Positions 27,087 through 36,002 of a stretch of DNA of 64,000 bases are shown piece by piece; the stretch's first letter is position 1; every line of letters starts with the position of its first letter. The notes under the pieces were generated by a model that had not been told where the DNA came from, made no database searches, and worked only from the letters and a program-made list of their open reading frames with translations. Origin of the DNA: JAUIAI01 sp050633665 (GTDB taxonomy: Bacteria > Pseudomonadota > Gammaproteobacteria > Burkholderiales > Burkholderiaceae_E); the NCBI GenBank assembly GCA_050633665.1, contig JBOEGY010000010.1:54128-118127 (forward strand), read 5' to 3'. Both the position numbers and the translations under genes were made by a program.

Positions 27087-29545
27087 TCAAAAATCCTGCG
27101 CGGTTTGCGGCCTCATGGTTGCAGGCAAAAGGTTGGCGGCCGTTTCGGTTTCAGCGCGATGTCTGGCGCGAACTCGGCGCGGGTAACAGTGGCTTGCTGC
27201 ATGCCAGTACTGGGTCCGGAAAAACCTATGCTGTCTGGCTGGGGGCATTGCAGGCTGTGCTCAAAGTGGATCCGGAGCCGGTCGGTTTGCGTGTCTTTTG
27301 GTTGACGCCGATGCGGGCACTGGCGACCGACACTGCGCGTGCACTAAGCGAGCCCGTCGAGTCGCTCAATCAGGGGCGTCGTAAGAAGCTGACCGTCGGT
27401 GTACGCACTGGCGACACCACAAGCGCACAACGTCAGCGTCAGCAGCGCTCACCACCGTTTGCCCTGGTGACTACGCCTGAAAGTCTTTCGCTCATGATCT
27501 CGCAGGCTGATTCCGTGGCCCGACTGACTGGGGTGCAAGTCGTTATTGTCGATGAGTGGCATGAGCTGATGGGAAACAAGCGCGGGGTGCAGGTACAGCT
27601 CGCGCTAGCCCGGTTGCAGCGTTTGAATCCTGACCTGATTGTCTGGGGCCTGTCAGCAACTCTAGGCAATCTGCCGCATGCGCTTAAGGTTCTGCGCCCT
27701 GGTAGGCGGCCGGCGGTGATGATCGAAGGGCGGGTGCGAAAGAAGATCGTGATTGATACGCTCTTGCCGTGCGAGACCGAGCGATTCCCCTGGGGCGGAC
27801 ATCTTGGTATTCGAATGCTCGGCCCGGTGGTCACTGAGATTGAGGCCGCCAATAGTTGTCTGGTGTTTTGCAATACCCGCTCGCAGGCGGAGATCTGGTA
27901 CCAGTCGATTCTTGAGCGGCGTCCTGACTGGGCGGGTCTGATTGCATTGCATCATGGTTCACTGGCCAGCAAGGTGCGCGCCTGGGTAGAGCAGGGCCTA
28001 AAAGATGGCTTGCTCAAAGCTGTCGTCTGCACCTCGAGCCTGGACCTGGGTGTCGACTTTTCGCCAGTGGAAAGAGTGTTACAGATAGGCAGCGCAAAAG
28101 GCGTTGCGCGACTGCTGCAGCGAGCCGGCCGGTCAGGTCATTCGCCGGGGCGCCCGTCGCGAATTACCCTCGTGCCAACCAATGCGCTGGAGTTGATCGA
28201 GTCGGCCGCCGCGCAGGATGCGGTCGCAGCAGGCTGTATCGAGTCCCGCGATTGCCCCGAAAAACCGTTCGATGTCTTGGTGCAGCATCTGGTCACGGTT
28301 GCGCTGGGCACTGGTTTCACTACTGAAGGGCTGCATGAAGAGGTGCGTAATACCTGGGCCTATCGAAACCTTAGTCGAGAGGAGTTTCTGTGGGCTCAGG
28401 ATTTTGTCACGCGTGGCGGCCCCAGTCTGACGGCTTACCCGGAATACCAAAGAGTCCAGCCAGGTGAGTCTGGCGATTTGAACGTTTTTACTGTGCCGGA
28501 TAGTACGATTGCACGCCGTCATCGCATGTCAATCGGAACAATCGTTTCAGATGCTTCAATCCAGGTGCGCTACCTGAGCGGTGGCTTAATCGGCACTGTA
28601 GAGGAGTCGTTTATTTCCCGCTTGAGCCGGGGCGATGTTTTTCTATTTGCCGGCCGATTGCTTGAGCTGATTCGGATTCATCAAATGACTGCGTTCGTAA
28701 AGCGGGCCTCGGGCAAAAAGATCGCAATCCCCCGTTGGGGCGGTGGGCGAATGCCGTTGTCTAGTGAGCTCGCCGACGCGGTGTTGGACCGTCTCCAGCA
28801 AGTTCGATCCGGGCAATTCAAAGGGCGCGAGATGCGCCTGCTCAAACCGCTGCTGCAACTCCAGATGCAACAGTCTTCATTGCCGGATCCGCAAACCCTG
28901 CTGGTCGAACAGTGGCAGTCGCGCGAGGGGCATCACTTGTTTGTTTACCCGTTTGCTGGTCGCCAGGTTCACATCGGACTGGCGTCATTGTTGGCCTGGC
29001 GAGTGAGCCGTGATCAGCCGGCAACTTTTTCGATTTCGGTGAATGACTATGGATTCGAGTTACTGTCAGCCGAGGCGCCAGACTGGGCAGCGCTGCGCGA
29101 GGGCACCATATTCGACGACACCCGCTTGTTCGAGGACGTTTTGGCGAGTCTGAACGCAAGTGAGTTGGCGCAAAGACGCTTTCGCGAAATTGCCAGAATC
29201 TCCGGTCTTGTCTTTATGGGGTTCCCTGGGGCGCCGCGTAGTACCCGCCAATTACAAGCTTCTTCAAGCTTATTCTACGAAGTTTTTCGGGAGCACGATC
29301 GGGAGAATCTATTGTTGACTCAGGCCGAACGGGAGGTTCTGGAGCAAGAGCTTGAACTAAGTCGTCTGAAACTGACGATGAACCGGCTGCGACTGCGGCG
29401 GATGGAGTGGGTAGTCCTGGAGCGACCAACGCCGCTCGGGTTTCCGTTGCTGGTGGAGCGCTTTCGGGAAAAATTCACCACTGAAAAACTGAGCGATCGA
29501 ATTGCCCGTATGCTGAAAGAACTCGAAGCCCAGGCTACCCCATGA
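27083..29545 (+). CDS. Lhr-like DEXH-box helicase of the ligase-associated DNA damage response type
   Basis: An 820-aa superfamily 2 helicase. Walker A ASTGSGKT is near residue 40, motif II VIVDEWHELMGNKRG (DEWH) near 155, motif III LSATLGN near 193, motif VI QRAGRSGHSPGRPS near 346, followed by the long Lhr-type C-terminal region. Length and neighbour (a PdeM-like phosphoesterase, ATGA overlap) match the helicase of the DNA ligase-associated cluster. GTG 27083 overlaps the previous stop. Confidence 0.9.
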   Translation: MIKNPARFAASWLQAKGWRPFRFQRDVWRELGAGNSGLLHASTGSGKTYAVWLGALQAVLKVDPEPVGLRVFWLTPMRALATDTARALSEPVESLNQGRRKKLTVGVRTGDTTSAQRQRQQRSPPFALVTTPESLSLMISQADSVARLTGVQVVIVDEWHELMGNKRGVQVQLALARLQRLNPDLIVWGLSATLGNLPHALKVLRPGRRPAVMIEGRVRKKIVIDTLLPCETERFPWGGHLGIRMLGPVVTEIEAANSCLVFCNTRSQAEIWYQSILERRPDWAGLIALHHGSLASKVRAWVEQGLKDGLLKAVVCTSSLDLGVDFSPVERVLQIGSAKGVARLLQRAGRSGHSPGRPSRITLVPTNALELIESAAAQDAVAAGCIESRDCPEKPFDVLVQHLVTVALGTGFTTEGLHEEVRNTWAYRNLSREEFLWAQDFVTRGGPSLTAYPEYQRVQPGESGDLNVFTVPDSTIARRHRMSIGTIVSDASIQVRYLSGGLIGTVEESFISRLSRGDVFLFAGRLLELIRIHQMTAFVKRASGKKIAIPRWGGGRMPLSSELADAVLDRLQQVRSGQFKGREMRLLKPLLQLQMQQSSLPDPQTLLVEQWQSREGHHLFVYPFAGRQVHIGLASLLAWRVSRDQPATFSISVNDYGFELLSAEAPDWAALREGTIFDDTRLFEDVLASLNASELAQRRFREIARISGLVFMGFPGAPRSTRQLQASSSLFYEVFREHDRENLLLTQAEREVLEQELELSRLKLTMNRLRLRRMEWVVLERPTPLGFPLLVERFREKFTTEKLSDRIARMLKELEAQATP

Positions 29546-30243
29546 GCCGTTCAGTCTGTCCGCAATCGCATCGAATTGAGACTGTCGCCGGTCCGCTGGA
29601 CTTACTGCCTGACGGGGCTGTTGTCGAGCCGGCAACGGCAAGCCTGTTGCTGGCTGATGTTCACCTTGGCAAAGCCGAAATATTTCGGCGTCAGGGTGTA
29701 CCGGTCCCCGGTGGGACTTCGAAACAAACCCTGGCAAGACTTGACGCCTCGATCGAACGCTGGAATCCGCGCCAGGTAATCATCCTTGGCGATCTCATTC
29801 ATGGCCGTTTGCCGGCCGATCACGAGCTGTTCGACGAACTGGCAGCCTGGCGTCGCGCCCATGATGAACTTGGCGTGTATTTGCTGCGTGGTAATCATGA
29901 CCATCAGGCAGGGAGCCTGCCGCTTCGATGCGGCATTGATGTCTGGCCCGAGGCGCAGCGATTGCAGCAATTTCAGCTTTGTCATGAACCTTCGCAGGCC
30001 GTAGGGGAACAAATGGCTATCTGTGGTCACTGGCATCCGGTCGTGCGCCTCAGTTCCGCAAGTGATTCGGCCCGGTTGAGGTGTTTTTGGCTGCAACAGT
30101 CGTTGTTGGTGTTGCCGGCTTTTGGGGCGTTTACCGGCGGGCATGTGATCCGGCCAGCGCGCGCCGATCAGGTTTTTCTGCTGGATGGGAGTGCTGTTCA
30201 CAGAATGCCAGGTCGAACCGGCCAGACGAACGGCAGACGTTAA
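29542..30243 (+). CDS. pdeM: Ligase-associated DNA damage response phosphoesterase PdeM-like
   Basis: A 233-aa calcineurin-like metallophosphoesterase. All metal motifs are present: LLADVHLGK near residue 36, ILGDLIHGR near 80, LRGNHDH near 112 and CGHWHPVVRL near 158. In its usual context it accompanies an ATP-dependent DNA ligase, an exonuclease and the helicase; here only the helicase is adjacent. Confidence 0.87.
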   Translation: MSRSVCPQSHRIETVAGPLDLLPDGAVVEPATASLLLADVHLGKAEIFRRQGVPVPGGTSKQTLARLDASIERWNPRQVIILGDLIHGRLPADHELFDELAAWRRAHDELGVYLLRGNHDHQAGSLPLRCGIDVWPEAQRLQQFQLCHEPSQAVGEQMAICGHWHPVVRLSSASDSARLRCFWLQQSLLVLPAFGAFTGGHVIRPARADQVFLLDGSAVHRMPGRTGQTNGRR

Positions 30244-30265
30244 GCTTGCGCTGCGACCGTTGTTA

Positions 30266-30287
30266 CGGCTGAAATGCGGCTGAAATG
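30266..30287. repeat. 11-bp tandem direct repeat after pdeM
   Basis: CGGCTGAAATG occurs twice head to tail. No structure or gene is associated with it. Confidence 0.7.
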
Positions 30288-30353
30288 GTGGTTTTAGGAT
30301 CTCTTTTAGACCATTTGCGAGGCAGAGACTGACCGCTGATCCGCGAGGTAACC

Positions 30354-30375
30354 AAATGTGATCTCGATCACAGTA
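30354..30375 (+). promoter_or_regulatory. CRP/Vfr-type binding site with class II promoter
   Basis: TGTGA-N6-TCACA (30357-30372) is perfect, and the surrounding 22 bases differ from the E. coli consensus AAATGTGATCTAGATCACATTT at only three positions. A -10-like TACGCT (30393-30398) places the start point near 30405, so the site centre is at about -40.5, as for class II CRP activation. It serves the gene at 30463. Confidence 0.85.
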
Positions 30376-30462
30376 AACATATGGCAATCGACTACGCTAT
30401 CAGGACGGCAATCAGGTGTTGATTTTTTCGGCCATTGAGTTGAATGGCGCAGAGAGGCAGGT

Positions 30463-30840
30463 ATGAAATCAAGCGCATCCTTTATTTCCCGAATCGCCAC
30501 GCCATTGCTGGCGGTTGCGGCGTTGTCCGGTGGAACTGCGCAAGCCTCAGACGGTCTTCGGTTTTCCCTGGTTGCTGATCGCGCCAGTAGTGCTGGCGTG
30601 ATTCCGGTTTCCGCTACGCCGTTTGATCCGAATTCACTACCTCAGGGCCAGTTCTTTGGGCGTGAGAATTATTCATCACGAGCGGTAGCAATCGAAATCG
30701 TCATGAATGCGGTCGAGTCGCGTCATAGTGATTCGTTGGTGTATCGTCGCCAGGTCAGCAGTGGCTATCGAATCTCGACCCGCTGGCGCTTCAGGGCATC
30801 ACGCCGCAACATGACACTGCGCTACGAAATCCGTTTCTGA
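30463..30840 (+). CDS. Exported protein of unknown function, CRP-controlled
   Basis: A 125-aa protein with a clear signal peptide (residues 1-28, cleavage near AQA-SDG). The mature 97 residues are rich in Arg, Ser and predicted beta strands (SYRISTRWRFRASRRNMTLRYEIRF is the basic C-terminal region, shortened here as RISTRWRF ... LRYEIRF). I do not recognise a family. GAGAGG precedes the ATG by 7 bases. The strong CRP site 88 bp upstream is the only functional clue. Confidence 0.75.
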   Translation: MKSSASFISRIATPLLAVAALSGGTAQASDGLRFSLVADRASSAGVIPVSATPFDPNSLPQGQFFGRENYSSRAVAIEIVMNAVESRHSDSLVYRRQVSSGYRISTRWRFRASRRNMTLRYEIRF

Positions 30841-30963
30841 ACAGCCACGTCCAGTAGGTTCATTTCGAGCTTCTGTCGGCCTGTACCGGCCACTTGGCCA
30901 GCGTTTACGACTTAATTCAAGCGATTACCGTTACATTGACCAGTCTTCTGATGGTTAGTTGTA

Positions 30964-32832
30964 ATGGCCTTATTCCAGCGCAAAAAAACTGATAATGAAA
31001 GCAGCGATCCTGGCGTTCAGGAAGTCGCGCCATTGTCTGTAATGGAACAGGTAAACGAGGCAACCCGGCTGGGTGGGCCGGCGGTAAACGCGGATGACGC
31101 CGGTGACTCCGGTGTGGCGGGAATCAAGCCATCACTGTTCGGGCTCGGATCGCGGTTATCGATCAAATTGGGCCTGCTGGTCTGCCTGGTAAACGGGGCG
31201 CTCTTATACTGGCTTGGCAAAAACCCGGTGGACATTGCAGGGCCGGAACAGTTTCATCGCTGGGTATTCTGGCTATGCGTACTGAATGCTGTTCTGGTCG
31301 TGGTTTCGGCTTATTTTTTCGGCCGTCAGCTAGCCTCGCGTACCAAGATGATTTCAGAAGCACTTGAACGCACGCAGTCTGGTGACTATCGGTTGCGGCT
31401 CAAGCCCGGTCCCAGCGATGAACTCGGTATTCTCAGTAGACGTACCAATCTGCTCAGTTCTTCCGCCGAGGTGCGTGAGAAACGAATTACAGAGTCCGCT
31501 TTGACCGATGCCTTGACCGGCCTCCCGAATCGGGCGCTGCTCACAAACCGGCTTGAGCAGTCCATCAGGGTTGCGGAACGGGAGCGCCGGAACTTCTCGG
31601 TTGCCCTGATCGATCTGGATCGATTCAAATGGGTTAACGATACGCTTGGACATGATGCGGGAGATGTCTTGCTTATCGAGGTCTCGCGTCGTCTGAAAGC
31701 GACCGTACGCACCAGCGATACGGTTGCGCGTCTTGGCGGCGATGAGTTTGTCTTGTTAATGGGAGGCGGTCAGGATTCAGCGAATGCTGTTGCCAAACAT
31801 GTGCTGGACGCCATGAAGACTCCGGCACGACTGGGCGACCAGATGGTTGATATAGGCATGAGTATCGGTATCGCCGTTTACCCGGAGCACGGCACCAATA
31901 CGCTGGCGCTGATGCGGCACGCTGACGCGGCGATGTATAGCGCCAAACGCAAACAGGCCGGCCGGTCAGTCTACGAAGGCGAGAGCCGCAGCGAACGGCC
32001 CAGTGCCGATGCATTGTCGATGCTTGGCGAAATGCGTTCCGCGCTGGAAAACAAGCAATTTGTGCTGGACTATCAACCCAAGCTCGATTTGAACACCGGG
32101 CTGATCAAGAGCCTTGAGGGTCTGGTTCGCTGGAACCATCCCAAGCGGGGCCGTATTCCGCCAAATGATTTCATACCGCTGGCTGAGCAAACCGGGTTCA
32201 TGCGCGAACTGACGTTCTGGGTCGTTGCCGAGGGCACGAGATTCGCGGCCCGGCTGGCCCGCGAGCAACTGGAAACCCAGGTTTCGGTCAACGTTTCGGC
32301 ACAAGACATTGAAAATCCAGAATTTGCGGTTTCCATCGACAAGATTCTGAAGCACGAACGCCTGGACCCGGTCAGGCTCTGCCTTGAAATTACCGAAAGC
32401 GGCGTGCTGAGCGAGACCGAAAATGCACTCAACAATCTGAACGCAATCGCCAGGCTTGGGGTACGCCTGTCGGTGGATGACTTCGGTACGGGTTATTCAT
32501 CCCTGAAGCAGTTGCAGAATCTGCCTGTCAACGAATTGAAGATTGATCGGGCGTTCATTTCAGGGATGCACCAGAACCAGGACAACGCCACGATCGTGCG
32601 CTCCACTATCGATATGGGCCGCCAACTCGGCCTGCGGGTGGTTGCCGAAGGGGTGGAAACGGTTGAAGAGTTGCGCGCCCTGGCCAAGATGGGCTGCGAC
32701 GAGGTGCAAGGCTATTACCTGTCCAAGCCGCTGGCCGGTACAGATGTGATCACCTGGATCCAGATGCGGCACTCGCTTCACGACAACTCCCGCGAGGAGT
32801 ATTTCCGGATGCTGATCGCTCCGGCTGGCTGA
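30964..32832 (+). CDS. Membrane GGDEF-EAL protein, cyclic di-GMP enzyme
   Basis: A 622-aa protein: cytoplasmic N-terminal 60 residues, two transmembrane segments (about 66-83 and 98-116), a HAMP-like linker, a GGDEF domain (LGGDEFVLL near residue 258, preceded by an RTSD I-site at the right spacing) and an EAL domain near 375 (motif SLEGLVRW, so E-G-L). The EAL catalytic markers NVSAQD, LEITES, DDFGTGYSS and KIDRAF, AEGVET are intact. Both synthesis and hydrolysis of c-di-GMP are possible. Confidence 0.93.
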   Translation: MALFQRKKTDNESSDPGVQEVAPLSVMEQVNEATRLGGPAVNADDAGDSGVAGIKPSLFGLGSRLSIKLGLLVCLVNGALLYWLGKNPVDIAGPEQFHRWVFWLCVLNAVLVVVSAYFFGRQLASRTKMISEALERTQSGDYRLRLKPGPSDELGILSRRTNLLSSSAEVREKRITESALTDALTGLPNRALLTNRLEQSIRVAERERRNFSVALIDLDRFKWVNDTLGHDAGDVLLIEVSRRLKATVRTSDTVARLGGDEFVLLMGGGQDSANAVAKHVLDAMKTPARLGDQMVDIGMSIGIAVYPEHGTNTLALMRHADAAMYSAKRKQAGRSVYEGESRSERPSADALSMLGEMRSALENKQFVLDYQPKLDLNTGLIKSLEGLVRWNHPKRGRIPPNDFIPLAEQTGFMRELTFWVVAEGTRFAARLAREQLETQVSVNVSAQDIENPEFAVSIDKILKHERLDPVRLCLEITESGVLSETENALNNLNAIARLGVRLSVDDFGTGYSSLKQLQNLPVNELKIDRAFISGMHQNQDNATIVRSTIDMGRQLGLRVVAEGVETVEELRALAKMGCDEVQGYYLSKPLAGTDVITWIQMRHSLHDNSREEYFRMLIAPAG

Positions 32833-32900
32833 TTCAGCCCGTTCAAGAAGGGTTCCCAGTCACATCTATCGGCGCTATCAGGCCAATCATGTCAAACCAG

Positions 32901-32928
32901 TTGACAATTTGTTTGCACTCCGTAATAG
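32901..32928 (+). promoter_or_regulatory. Putative promoter of TetR gene
   Basis: TTGACA (32901-32906) is separated by 16 bases from TAATAG (32923-32928), about 50 bp ahead of the TetR start. The following TACGACCGTTC resembles half-sites seen upstream of self-regulated TetR genes; that part is a guess. Confidence 0.5.
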
Positions 32929-32977
32929 TACGACCGTTCTTTTCTAGGGCGATTGCGGATTCTCATGAGAGCAAACA

Positions 32978-33673
32978 TTGCGTAAAGGCGAGCAGACCAA
33001 GCGAGCCATCCTGGATGCCGCCATCGAGCTGGCCTCCAGTCGCGGCCTTGAGGGCCTGACAATCGGCGACCTGGCCGAGCGGATGAATATGTCGAAAAGC
33101 GGCGTATTTGCGCATTGTGGGTCTCGCGAGGAGCTTCAGATAGCGGTTTTGCGCGAGTATGAGTCTCGCTTTATCGACGACATACTCAAGCCTTCCGTGC
33201 TTGAGAGTCGCGGCCTCAACCGCCTCCGAGCCATCCTCAAACGCTGGCTCGCCAGGGCGGCTGCCGAGGCGCTCCACGGTTGCATCATGATTTCCGGCGC
33301 TGCTGAATATGATGACCGGCCCGGTCCGGTTCGTGACGAACTGGTTCGGATGGTGCGGTCCTGGCAGGCGGAGGTCGGCAAAGCCATCAGCCAGTGCAAA
33401 GCGTCTGGCGAACTGATTGCCGAGTTGGATGAGGCTGACTTGTGTTTCGAATTGTTCGGCCTGGTTTTTGCGGTTCACCATGACGCCCGCCTGCTCCGCA
33501 ACCCCGGATCCCTGGGCCAGGCCGAGCGCGCAATCGAACGTTTGATCAACAGCTATTCAACCCAGCCGGGCCTGGCCCCGTCTGCATCTGCAAATCCAAA
33601 ATCATCGAATCCCACCGACAGCCAGCGACCGACAGTGTCGCTGGCTTCGGATTCAAATCCCAAAACTCAGTAA
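32978..33673 (+). CDS. TetR family transcriptional regulator
   Basis: A 231-aa regulator with the HTH IGDLAERMNMSKSGVFAHCG at residues 29-48. The C-terminal 36 residues are a Ser/Pro/Asn-rich tail of low complexity. The start is TTG 32978, which gives the usual RKGEQTKRAILDAAIELA opening. It lies 30 bp before the acyl-CoA dehydrogenase and is likely the repressor of the following beta-oxidation genes, released by an acyl-CoA. Confidence 0.85.
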   Translation: MRKGEQTKRAILDAAIELASSRGLEGLTIGDLAERMNMSKSGVFAHCGSREELQIAVLREYESRFIDDILKPSVLESRGLNRLRAILKRWLARAAAEALHGCIMISGAAEYDDRPGPVRDELVRMVRSWQAEVGKAISQCKASGELIAELDEADLCFELFGLVFAVHHDARLLRNPGSLGQAERAIERLINSYSTQPGLAPSASANPKSSNPTDSQRPTVSLASDSNPKTQ

Positions 33674-33703
33674 TAACTGGGCACTTTCTCAGGAGTCGCA
33701 ACC

Positions 33704-35491
33704 ATGCCTCAATTCACACCCCCGCTGCGCGATCAGCAGTTTGTTCTGCACGAGTTACTCAAAGTAGAAGAAGCGCTAAAGGAAATGCCGACTCATGCCG
33801 AAGTCGGTCGCGACCTGATCGACCAGGTGTTGGAAGAAGGCGGCAAGTTCGCCAGCGAAGTCGTTTTCCCTCTTAACCGAGATTCTGACGAACAAGGTTG
33901 TACCTATGCCGGAGACGGCGTGGTGACAACACCCGACGGGTTCAAGGAAGCGTACCAGCAGTATGTGGAAGCGGGTTGGCCAACCCTCACCTGTAACCCG
34001 GACTTTGGCGGGCAGGGCTTGCCGCAGGTGGTCGGTATGTCAATGCTGGAGAATCTGAATTCCGCCAGTCAGGCCTGGGCGATGTACCCCGGCCTGTCGC
34101 ATGGCGCCTATGAGTGCCTGAATGCTCACGGCAGCGACGAACAAAAGGCGACTTACCTGCCGAAGCTCGTGTCAGGGCAATGGACTGGCACGATGTGTCT
34201 GACAGAGCCGCACTGCGGCACCGACCTGGGTCTGCTGCGCAGCAAGGCCGAACCGGCTGGCGATGGGAGTTACAAAATCAGCGGCACCAAGATTTTCATC
34301 TCGTCGGGCGAACACGATATGGCCGAGAACATTATTCATCTGGTTCTGGCGCGTCTGCCTGACGCTCCGGCCGGCACCAAAGGGATTTCACTGTTCATCG
34401 TGCCCAAGTTCCTGCCTCAGGAAGATGGCACGCCAGGCGCACGCAACGGTATCAAGTGCGCTCGCATTGAAGAAAAGATGGGAATTCACGCCAACTCCAC
34501 TTGCGTGATGGATCTTGACGGTGCCAGCGGTTGGCTGGTCGGGACGGAAAATCGTGGTTTGAACGCGATGTTCGTCATGATGAATGCCGCTCGAATCGGG
34601 GTTGGCTTGCAGTCGCTCGGATTGATGGAGGTGGCGTATCAGAACGCCGCCGTCTATGCGAAAGAGCGCTTACAGATGCGCTCACTGTCAGGAGTCAAAG
34701 CGCCGGAAAAGGCGGCAGACCCGATCATCGTGCACCCGGATGTCCGCAGAATGCTGCTGACCCAACGTGCCTGGATCGAAGGATCGCGCGCTTTCGCAAT
34801 GTGGCTGGCGTTGCAGTCTGATATTGCCGAAGCGCATCCGGATGAAGACGTCAGGGAAGAGGCGGCCGGCCATCTGGCTTTGCTGACACCGATCGTCAAG
34901 GCTTTCCTGACTGACAACGGTTATGAAAGCACCAATCTGGCCATGCAGATCTACGGCGGGCATGGTTATATCCGCGAGTGGGGTATGGAGCAATATGTGC
35001 GCGACGCGCGGATAAACCTCATCTACGAGGGAACCAACGGCATTCAGGCACTGGACTTGATCGGCCGAAAGGTCTTGCAGGACGGTGGCAAGAATCTGAA
35101 GGCTTTCGGCAAACTGGTGCGTAACCTGGTCGAAGAAGAGGGTACTAATGAAGCCATGGCCGAGTTCATCAACCCGCTGGCTGATCTGGCCGGTAAGATC
35201 GAAAAATTCTCGATGGAAATTGGCATGAAGGCAATGCAGAATCAAGACGAGGCGGGGGCTGCCTCAGTTGATTTTCTGCGCGTGATTGGTCATATGGTGA
35301 TGGGTTACTTCTGGGCGAAAATGGCCCGAGTTGCACTTGATAACGTAGATAGCGGTGATGATTTTTACAAGGCCAAGCTGGCTGTTGCCCGTTTTTACTT
35401 TGCCAGGCTGATGCCTGAAACCGCGTTCCGAATGCGGGCTGCACGCACTGGCGCTGCGAACCTGATGGATCTGGAAACGGAGTTGTTCTGA
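33704..35491 (+). CDS. Acyl-CoA dehydrogenase (large, C-terminally extended type)
   Basis: FAD enzyme introducing the alpha-beta double bond in acyl-CoA. At 595 aa it belongs to the longer class with an extra C-terminal domain, which includes FadE-like and methylmercaptopropionyl-CoA dehydrogenase (DmdC) proteins. Seen: MCLTEPHCGTDLG near residue 164, GGHGYIREWGMEQYVRDARI near 419 and the catalytic Glu in LIYEGTNGIQALDL near 437. CAGGAG precedes the ATG. The stop overlaps the DUF2147 start (TGATG). Whether it acts on fatty acyl- or sulfur-containing acyl-CoA cannot be read. Confidence 0.92.
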   Translation: MPQFTPPLRDQQFVLHELLKVEEALKEMPTHAEVGRDLIDQVLEEGGKFASEVVFPLNRDSDEQGCTYAGDGVVTTPDGFKEAYQQYVEAGWPTLTCNPDFGGQGLPQVVGMSMLENLNSASQAWAMYPGLSHGAYECLNAHGSDEQKATYLPKLVSGQWTGTMCLTEPHCGTDLGLLRSKAEPAGDGSYKISGTKIFISSGEHDMAENIIHLVLARLPDAPAGTKGISLFIVPKFLPQEDGTPGARNGIKCARIEEKMGIHANSTCVMDLDGASGWLVGTENRGLNAMFVMMNAARIGVGLQSLGLMEVAYQNAAVYAKERLQMRSLSGVKAPEKAADPIIVHPDVRRMLLTQRAWIEGSRAFAMWLALQSDIAEAHPDEDVREEAAGHLALLTPIVKAFLTDNGYESTNLAMQIYGGHGYIREWGMEQYVRDARINLIYEGTNGIQALDLIGRKVLQDGGKNLKAFGKLVRNLVEEEGTNEAMAEFINPLADLAGKIEKFSMEIGMKAMQNQDEAGAASVDFLRVIGHMVMGYFWAKMARVALDNVDSGDDFYKAKLAVARFYFARLMPETAFRMRAARTGAANLMDLETELF

Positions 35492-35955
35492 TGCCATCCG
35501 TGTCAAAACTATTACTTCATACCGCTCGCTCAGGCTTACTGGCTTGTCTTGTCTGGGTCGCTGCGCCAGCGGCGCAGGCTGCTGAGCCGTCTCCGGTTGG
35601 CCTGTGGAAAACTATCGACGATGAAACCGGCAAGGCCAAGTCCCTGGTCCGAATCAAGCAGACCGATGGCGTTCTGACCGGAAAAGTCGAGAAAATTCTG
35701 ACGGTTGGCCGTGAAGATGCCCTGTGTGAGGCTTGCGAAGGCGATCTCAAGAATCAACCTATCGTTGGTCTCACCATCATTGATGGCTTGAAAAAAGCGG
35801 ACGACCAATACGAAGGCGGGACTATTCTCGACCCGAATAATGGCAAGTCTTATAAATGTATTGTGTGGCTTGACGACCGCGGTCAGCTCAACGTACGCGG
35901 CTACATCGGGCTGCCATTACTGGGCCGTTCGCAGGTCTGGTTGCGTGCCGAATAA
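35491..35955 (+). CDS. Exported DUF2147 protein
   Basis: A 154-aa protein with a signal peptide (residues 1-30, ending AAQA-AEP) and a DUF2147 domain: VGLWKTIDDETGKAKSLVRI near residue 36 and the C-terminal NVRGYIGLPLLGRSQVW. These periplasmic proteins are beta-rich and of unknown role. Its translation-coupled place between two cytosolic beta-oxidation enzymes is notable. Confidence 0.87.
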   Translation: MPSVSKLLLHTARSGLLACLVWVAAPAAQAAEPSPVGLWKTIDDETGKAKSLVRIKQTDGVLTGKVEKILTVGREDALCEACEGDLKNQPIVGLTIIDGLKKADDQYEGGTILDPNNGKSYKCIVWLDDRGQLNVRGYIGLPLLGRSQVWLRAE

Positions 35956-36002
35956 CCGCTCGAATTATTACGGCGCCGACCGAGGCGCTTAAGGAGGACT
36001 CC

